64,000 nt of DNA, taken from Cytophagales bacterium WSM2-2. GTDB lineage: Bacteria; Bacteroidota; Bacteroidia; Cytophagales; Cyclobacteriaceae. Location: the NCBI GenBank assembly GCA_015472025.1, contig BNHL01000001.1, positions 2,391,501 to 2,455,500 of the forward strand, given 5' to 3'. The position numbers were made by a program, and so were the translations under genes. The notes under the pieces were generated by a model. It was not told the origin of the DNA, made no database searches, and saw only the letters and a list, made by a program, of their open reading frames with translations. Every line of letters begins with the position of its first letter. The stretch's first letter is position 1. Shown here piece after piece: positions 60,076-64,000 of this stretch.

Positions 60076-60960
60076 ATGATTGAACGCGTTAAACCCATAG
60101 AAGAATTCTTCCTGGAGTCACTCCTGAAGTTATGCCTGATCAGCATTCTCGTTATTATGACCGTGGATTTTTATTTTACCCGGTTTGCACTTAACCTTTC
60201 AATGATCGTTGACACCTCCATCCTGTTCGCGATTACCAGCGCATCCCTGCTTTATAAACGTGGATTCTTTAAACTGGCAGTGTTGTTGTTGGCATCTATT
60301 GTTATGGCCGTTATGTTTTACCAGGCAATCGAGGCAGATACGATTACGACCAGTTCGATGGCCGTAATTATGGTGGTGGGATTTGGGTTTTCGGTTTTAT
60401 TGAAGGGCCGCCTTTCGATGATCATGCATTTGATCACCGTTACGGGAATGATTTTGATTTTTACATGGCAATCACTGCATCCTTTGCGCTATAGTAAACC
60501 CAATGCCAATGATATTGTTGTTGCAGGTGTCACTTACGTTGCCCTTTATATTGTTATTGCTTACTCTGCTACACTCCTGAAGAAACGCTATGACGAAGCA
60601 TTTGAAAATTTAGCATCAAAAAATCTGGAGCTGATCGAAAAATCGAATGAGATAGAAACGCAAAATGAAGAATTGGTACAAAGCCAGGAAAATCTCCACA
60701 ACCTCAACACGCATCTTGAATCCCTGGTAGACGAACGTACACGCGAGGTGCACCGTCAAAATGAGCAACTGATCCGCTACGCTTATTCCAACGCTCATCA
60801 CGTGCGCGGCCCCGTAGCGCGTGTGCTAGGATTGATCCAGTTATCGAAGATGGAAACAGACCTTAATTATCCTTACCTGTTTCAGAAAATCGAAGAGCAG
60901 ACTAAGGAGATTGACGAAGTTGTCAAAGGCATTAACAAAGAATTGGAGAATGGAAAATAA
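60076..60960 (+). CDS. Membrane protein with kinase-type DHp-like helix, no ATPase domain
   Basis: A 294-residue protein with six to seven hydrophobic segments (ISILVIMTVDFYFTR to VTYVALYIVIAYSATLL), a long coiled coil (residues ~175-235; NEIETQNEELVQSQENL) and a HisKA-like helix RYAYSNAHHVRGPVARVLGLIQ, then it stops. A HATPase_c domain is absent, so it cannot be a normal kinase. Its coiled coil closely matches that of the next gene (DEIETQNEELTQSREEL), and its stop overlaps that gene's start by 11 bp. It may act as a sensor or phosphotransfer partner for the neighbour. Confidence 0.8.
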   Translation: MIERVKPIEEFFLESLLKLCLISILVIMTVDFYFTRFALNLSMIVDTSILFAITSASLLYKRGFFKLAVLLLASIVMAVMFYQAIEADTITTSSMAVIMVVGFGFSVLLKGRLSMIMHLITVTGMILIFTWQSLHPLRYSKPNANDIVVAGVTYVALYIVIAYSATLLKKRYDEAFENLASKNLELIEKSNEIETQNEELVQSQENLHNLNTHLESLVDERTREVHRQNEQLIRYAYSNAHHVRGPVARVLGLIQLSKMETDLNYPYLFQKIEEQTKEIDEVVKGINKELENGK

Positions 60961-62935
60961 CAAACGGTCTGCTCTTGTTGCTTTCGTTATTGTTTCCGTT
61001 CTCAGCTCCGTAGTCACCTCCGTGCAGGCACAGAATTCTGCCATCGACAGTCTCAAGCGGCTGCTGTTGGTTCAGACAGACTCTGCACGTGTGCTTACAC
61101 TGAACGAACTTGCTTACAAATACCTGGCCTACGAACCGCTCACTGCAAAACGGTATGCCGAAGAAGCCATTGATCTTTCACGGAAACTCAAATATCTGCC
61201 GGGAGAATTGAATGGATTGCACCACCTTGGTGACTATGAATACAGGCAAAGCAATTATGCAAAAGTAATTGAACTTGAAACCCAGGTTATCAAACTGGCT
61301 GCGCAAATTCCCGATTCGATTTTAATGGCGGATGCTTACCGGTTATTAGGGAATGTTCATACGTATGGATTGAAACAATATGATGAGGCCTTAGAATATC
61401 AACGCAAAGCACTCCAGATTTATACAAGTAGAAAAGAGAAACGCAGGATGTCTGCGCTTGATGGGAGCATGACGTGGATATTTGCAATCACCGGGCAAAA
61501 TTTGCCTGAAGCCCACCGCATGGCGAAAGAAGGTCTCGCATTAGCTACCGCCCTTCACGATCATCAACTGATCAGTTACAACTACAACTCGTTAGGTCTT
61601 ATCAGTTACAAAATGGGCAACCTGGATTCTGCGCTGATTTATTTGGGAAGATCGAATGCAGCTGCACGATTGGCCAACGACAATGCAGTGATTACATACA
61701 ACAAGACAATCATGGGTAGCATTTATGTATCCCAAAAGAATTACTGGCAGGCTGTTGAAATTTTTAACCAGGCACTTGGCGAATCGAACGCGATCAATTT
61801 GCGTGAGGCCCGAAAAGACGCCTACGAGGGTTTGGCCAAAGCTTACAAAGAGCTCTCGAATTTTGAGAAGGCATACGAAAACCAGGAGAGGTTTATCCAA
61901 TTACGCGATTCATTGCTGAACTGGGAGATCACACAAAAATCGTTATCGTTAAAAGCAGGATATGAAGAGTCGCGCAGGGAGGCTCAGATTACCGAACTGA
62001 AAAACGAAAATGAACGAGCCAGTCTTGAAAAGAAAGTTACGTTCATCGTGTTTGGGGCTATTATACTGTTCCTTGGAGCGGTTGGTGTGTTGATTGTTAG
62101 AAATAGCCGGGAAAGAAAAGTGGCTAATCATCTCTTGCAGGAAAAGAACGATGAGATCGAAACACAAAACGAAGAGTTAACACAAAGTCGTGAAGAGCTG
62201 GCACAGCAAAGTGAAGTTGTGTCCGAACAAAACCAGGCATTGCGCCTGGCCAATGATACCAAAGACAAACTTTTTTCGATCATTTCCCATGATTTGCGGG
62301 GACCTATTGCTTCATTGAGAAGTTTACTGGGACTGGTAATGCGCGGTGCAGTAACCACCGAAGAATTTCAAAAAATGGCACCTAAGCTCAACCAGAGCAT
62401 TGGGAGTATTCACGAAACTCTTGAAAACCTTTTGCAATGGTCTTATGCACAAATGAGCGGACTGAGCTACTCTCCGGTGGAAGTGGAGATAAATTCATTG
62501 GTGTCTGGAAATATCGGGTTGTTTGCAGAGGCCGCTAAAGTCAAGCACATCGAACTGATAGACGAAACCAACGGGCAACTGTCTGTTTTCGCTGATGAAA
62601 ATCAGGCCAAGCTCATCATGCGAAATTTGATTAACAATGCAATCAAGTTCACACCGGATGGTGGCAAGGTTGTAGTTTCTTCCCGGCAGAACAGCAACAT
62701 GGTAGAGATAAGCGTTCGCGATAGTGGCATCGGTATTCCGCCTGATCGTGTAAAAGAACTTTTTGAGCCACACACCCGTGTTTCAACAGTGGGAACGCAT
62801 GGCGAAAAAGGAACCGGACTCGGCTTACTTTTATGTCATGAGATGGCACAACGGAATGAAGGAAAGCTATCTGTCATCAGCGAGGTAGGGATTGGAACAA
62901 GTTTTATTCTCTCACTTCCCTCCAAATCGCGCTAA
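60950..62935 (+). CDS. TPR-sensor histidine kinase
   Basis: With the ATG at 60950 (MENNKRSALVAF) it has 661 residues. Signal/anchor region, TPR-like repeats (~50-330; YDEALEYQRKALQIY, MGNLDSALIYLGRSN), one membrane helix (FIVFGAIILFLGAVGVLIV), coiled coil with NDEIETQNEELTQS, HisKA (KLFSIISHDLRGPIASLRSL) and HATPase (NLINNAIKFTPDGGK; GTGLGLLLCHEMA). Paralogous to the kinase at 56830. Start overlaps the preceding gene by 11 bp. Confidence 0.92.
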   Translation: MENNKRSALVAFVIVSVLSSVVTSVQAQNSAIDSLKRLLLVQTDSARVLTLNELAYKYLAYEPLTAKRYAEEAIDLSRKLKYLPGELNGLHHLGDYEYRQSNYAKVIELETQVIKLAAQIPDSILMADAYRLLGNVHTYGLKQYDEALEYQRKALQIYTSRKEKRRMSALDGSMTWIFAITGQNLPEAHRMAKEGLALATALHDHQLISYNYNSLGLISYKMGNLDSALIYLGRSNAAARLANDNAVITYNKTIMGSIYVSQKNYWQAVEIFNQALGESNAINLREARKDAYEGLAKAYKELSNFEKAYENQERFIQLRDSLLNWEITQKSLSLKAGYEESRREAQITELKNENERASLEKKVTFIVFGAIILFLGAVGVLIVRNSRERKVANHLLQEKNDEIETQNEELTQSREELAQQSEVVSEQNQALRLANDTKDKLFSIISHDLRGPIASLRSLLGLVMRGAVTTEEFQKMAPKLNQSIGSIHETLENLLQWSYAQMSGLSYSPVEVEINSLVSGNIGLFAEAAKVKHIELIDETNGQLSVFADENQAKLIMRNLINNAIKFTPDGGKVVVSSRQNSNMVEISVRDSGIGIPPDRVKELFEPHTRVSTVGTHGEKGTGLGLLLCHEMAQRNEGKLSVISEVGIGTSFILSLPSKSR

Positions 62936-62940
62936 TAGTC

Positions 62941-63351
62941 ATGAATAGAATTTTGACTCCGGAAGTATTGATGAGCGAATTGGAATTTTCCACATCGCGC
63001 AGCAGTGGTCCGGGTGGGCAGAATGTGAACAAGGTGAACACGAAAGTGACAATGCGTTGGAGCGTCAGCAACTCGGCATTGCTTGCACCAGAAGAAAAAG
63101 AACTCTTGCTGCAGAAACTGTCCAACCGCCTCACGGTTGACGGGACTTTAATCCTTACTGCGCAAGAGAAACGATCGCAGTTGCAAAACAAGGAAGAGGT
63201 GTTGAATAAATTCGGGGACCTCCTTCAGAAGGCATTCGCAAAAAAGAAAAAACGAAAAGCTACTAAGCCATCCAAAGGTTCTGTTCAAACACGTCTCGAC
63301 AAAAAGAAAAAACACGCAGATAAAAAGAAGTGGCGGCAAAGTCGGTTTTAG
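62941..63351 (+). CDS. arfB: Alternative ribosome-rescue factor ArfB (YaeJ-like)
   Basis: Hydrolyses peptidyl-tRNA on ribosomes stalled without a stop codon. The 136 residues have the class-1 release-factor GGQ in RSSGPGGQNVNKVNTKV (GGQ at 25-27) and a long basic C-terminal tail (KKKKRKATKPSKGS; KKKHADKKKWRQSRF) that in ArfB enters the mRNA channel. It lies 5 bp after the kinase gene, possibly co-transcribed. Confidence 0.94.
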   Translation: MNRILTPEVLMSELEFSTSRSSGPGGQNVNKVNTKVTMRWSVSNSALLAPEEKELLLQKLSNRLTVDGTLILTAQEKRSQLQNKEEVLNKFGDLLQKAFAKKKKRKATKPSKGSVQTRLDKKKKHADKKKWRQSRF

Positions 63352-63540
63352 ACTTTACTATTCCGGAACAACTCTGCTGAGTAAGCGTAACATTCTTAAA
63401 AATCCATGCAAGTTGGCGGTATTCAAAGACCAGCGAAAACGACCGCAAGCAAAGCCTATTGACCTGTGTTGGAAAAGCGACCTGTTGTTGTTCAACTTCC
63501 CTTATTTTTAAAGGTTCAAAATCACCCTAAACCAATTTTT

Positions 63541-64000
63541 ATGAAAAGAATCAATACGTTGCTTTGGGTTGCACTGATTGCATTTTGTGCCCAAAGCTAC
63601 GCCCAAACGAAAGACCCGGTAGTAGACGGCATTGTGAAGGAGGCAACCGAAAATTCTCAACTGGAAAAACTAGCACACGAACTATTTGATGTTATCGGCC
63701 CTCGCCTGGTAGGAACACCGCAAATGCAGCAGGCCAACGATTGGGCCGTTGCCAAATATACCGGCTGGGGTATTTCCGCAAAAAATGAAAAATGGGGAGA
63801 GTGGCGCGCATGGGAACGAGGCATCTCACACATCGACATGGTATCTCCCCGGGTGAGATCATTAGAAGGGATGATGCTGGCATGGAGTCCTGGCACTAAC
63901 GGAAAGACAGTTACGGCTGATGTGATTATCATTCCGGATGTGGCTGACTCAATTGCTTTTCAAAAATGGTTGCCCAATGTGAAAGGGAAATTTGTTATGA
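63541..64000 (+). CDS. Exported M28-type peptidase, truncated by window end
   Basis: Reading from the ATG at 63541 gives at least 153 residues before the window ends. A signal peptide (KRINTLLWVALIAFCAQSYAQ) is followed by LAHELFDVIGPRLVGTPQMQ and NDWAVAKYTGWG, as at the start of carboxypeptidase-Q-like M28 zinc peptidases. The catalytic motifs lie beyond the window. The gap from 63352 to 63540 contains no gene. Confidence 0.82.
   Translation, partial: MKRINTLLWVALIAFCAQSYAQTKDPVVDGIVKEATENSQLEKLAHELFDVIGPRLVGTPQMQQANDWAVAKYTGWGISAKNEKWGEWRAWERGISHIDMVSPRVRSLEGMMLAWSPGTNGKTVTADVIIIPDVADSIAFQKWLPNVKGKFVM

Overview
The window looks like the chromosome of a free-living member of the Bacteroidota, most likely of the Cytophagales type. 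The evidence is a SusC/SusD outer-membrane pair, Bacteroidota-style promoters without clear Shine-Dalgarno sequences, an AccD lacking its zinc-ribbon cysteines, a LytTR/LytS two-component pair, TPR-type hybrid sensor kinases, NIPSNAP and DUF4199 proteins, and a pheT/coiled-coil/zapA/rny cluster. No phage, insertion sequence, rRNA operon or CRISPR array is visible. Species cannot be assigned from the sequence alone.

The most unusual part is 3.3-14.1 kb, which I read as an RNA damage and repair island. On the minus strand, in transcription order, it holds a Ro60/TROVE protein, about 1.2 kb packed with tRNA-like elements, a small Cys-motif protein translationally coupled to an RtcB RNA ligase, and a 1209-residue STAND-type NTPase resembling the animal SAMD9/SAMD9L family. 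That NTPase carries an N-terminal HEPN-type RNase motif. Divergent from Ro60, across a 97-bp intergenic region with two strong palindromes, is a WYL-type regulator whose C-terminus is fused to a phytanoyl-CoA-dioxygenase-like Fe(II)/2OG domain. The tRNA-like array contains nine T-loop sequences. A few elements fold as complete cloverleaves (Tyr-GUA, Pro-UGG, Arg-ACG, and a Leu-UAG anticodon on a class I body); the rest lack D-arm, anticodon arm or T-arm. Five share a 23-nt 5' module of constant length. A workable hypothesis is a self-contained circuit: a HEPN nuclease cuts RNA leaving 2',3'-cyclic phosphate and 5'-OH ends, RtcB reseals them, Ro60 plus tRNA-like (Y-RNA-like) transcripts sort or decoy RNA, and the WYL protein senses damage.

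The left edge (0-3.3 kb) has murI, a TIG/LamG lipoprotein, a dispersed palindromic repeat and a 21-bp tandem repeat whose units each contain a palindrome. From 14 to 31.6 kb the genes are mostly housekeeping: Lhr helicase, a Tat-exported superoxide dismutase, a 2OG oxygenase, chromate transporter, accD, class I aldolase, rplS, trmD, an M28 peptidase, and a sugar kinase/nucleotidyltransferase pair with an MFS sugar transporter. From 31.7 to 42 kb come two large exported peptidases (S9, M16) and the pheT-zapA-rny cluster. From 42 to 54 kb are a LytTR two-component system, small membrane and secreted proteins, a SusCD pair, a TerB-like protein and a LuxR-type regulator. The right edge (54-64 kb) has an AAA+ CbbX-like ATPase with a duplicated N-terminal beta domain, three sensor-kinase-type genes (one lacking its ATPase domain), arfB and a truncated M28 peptidase running off the end.
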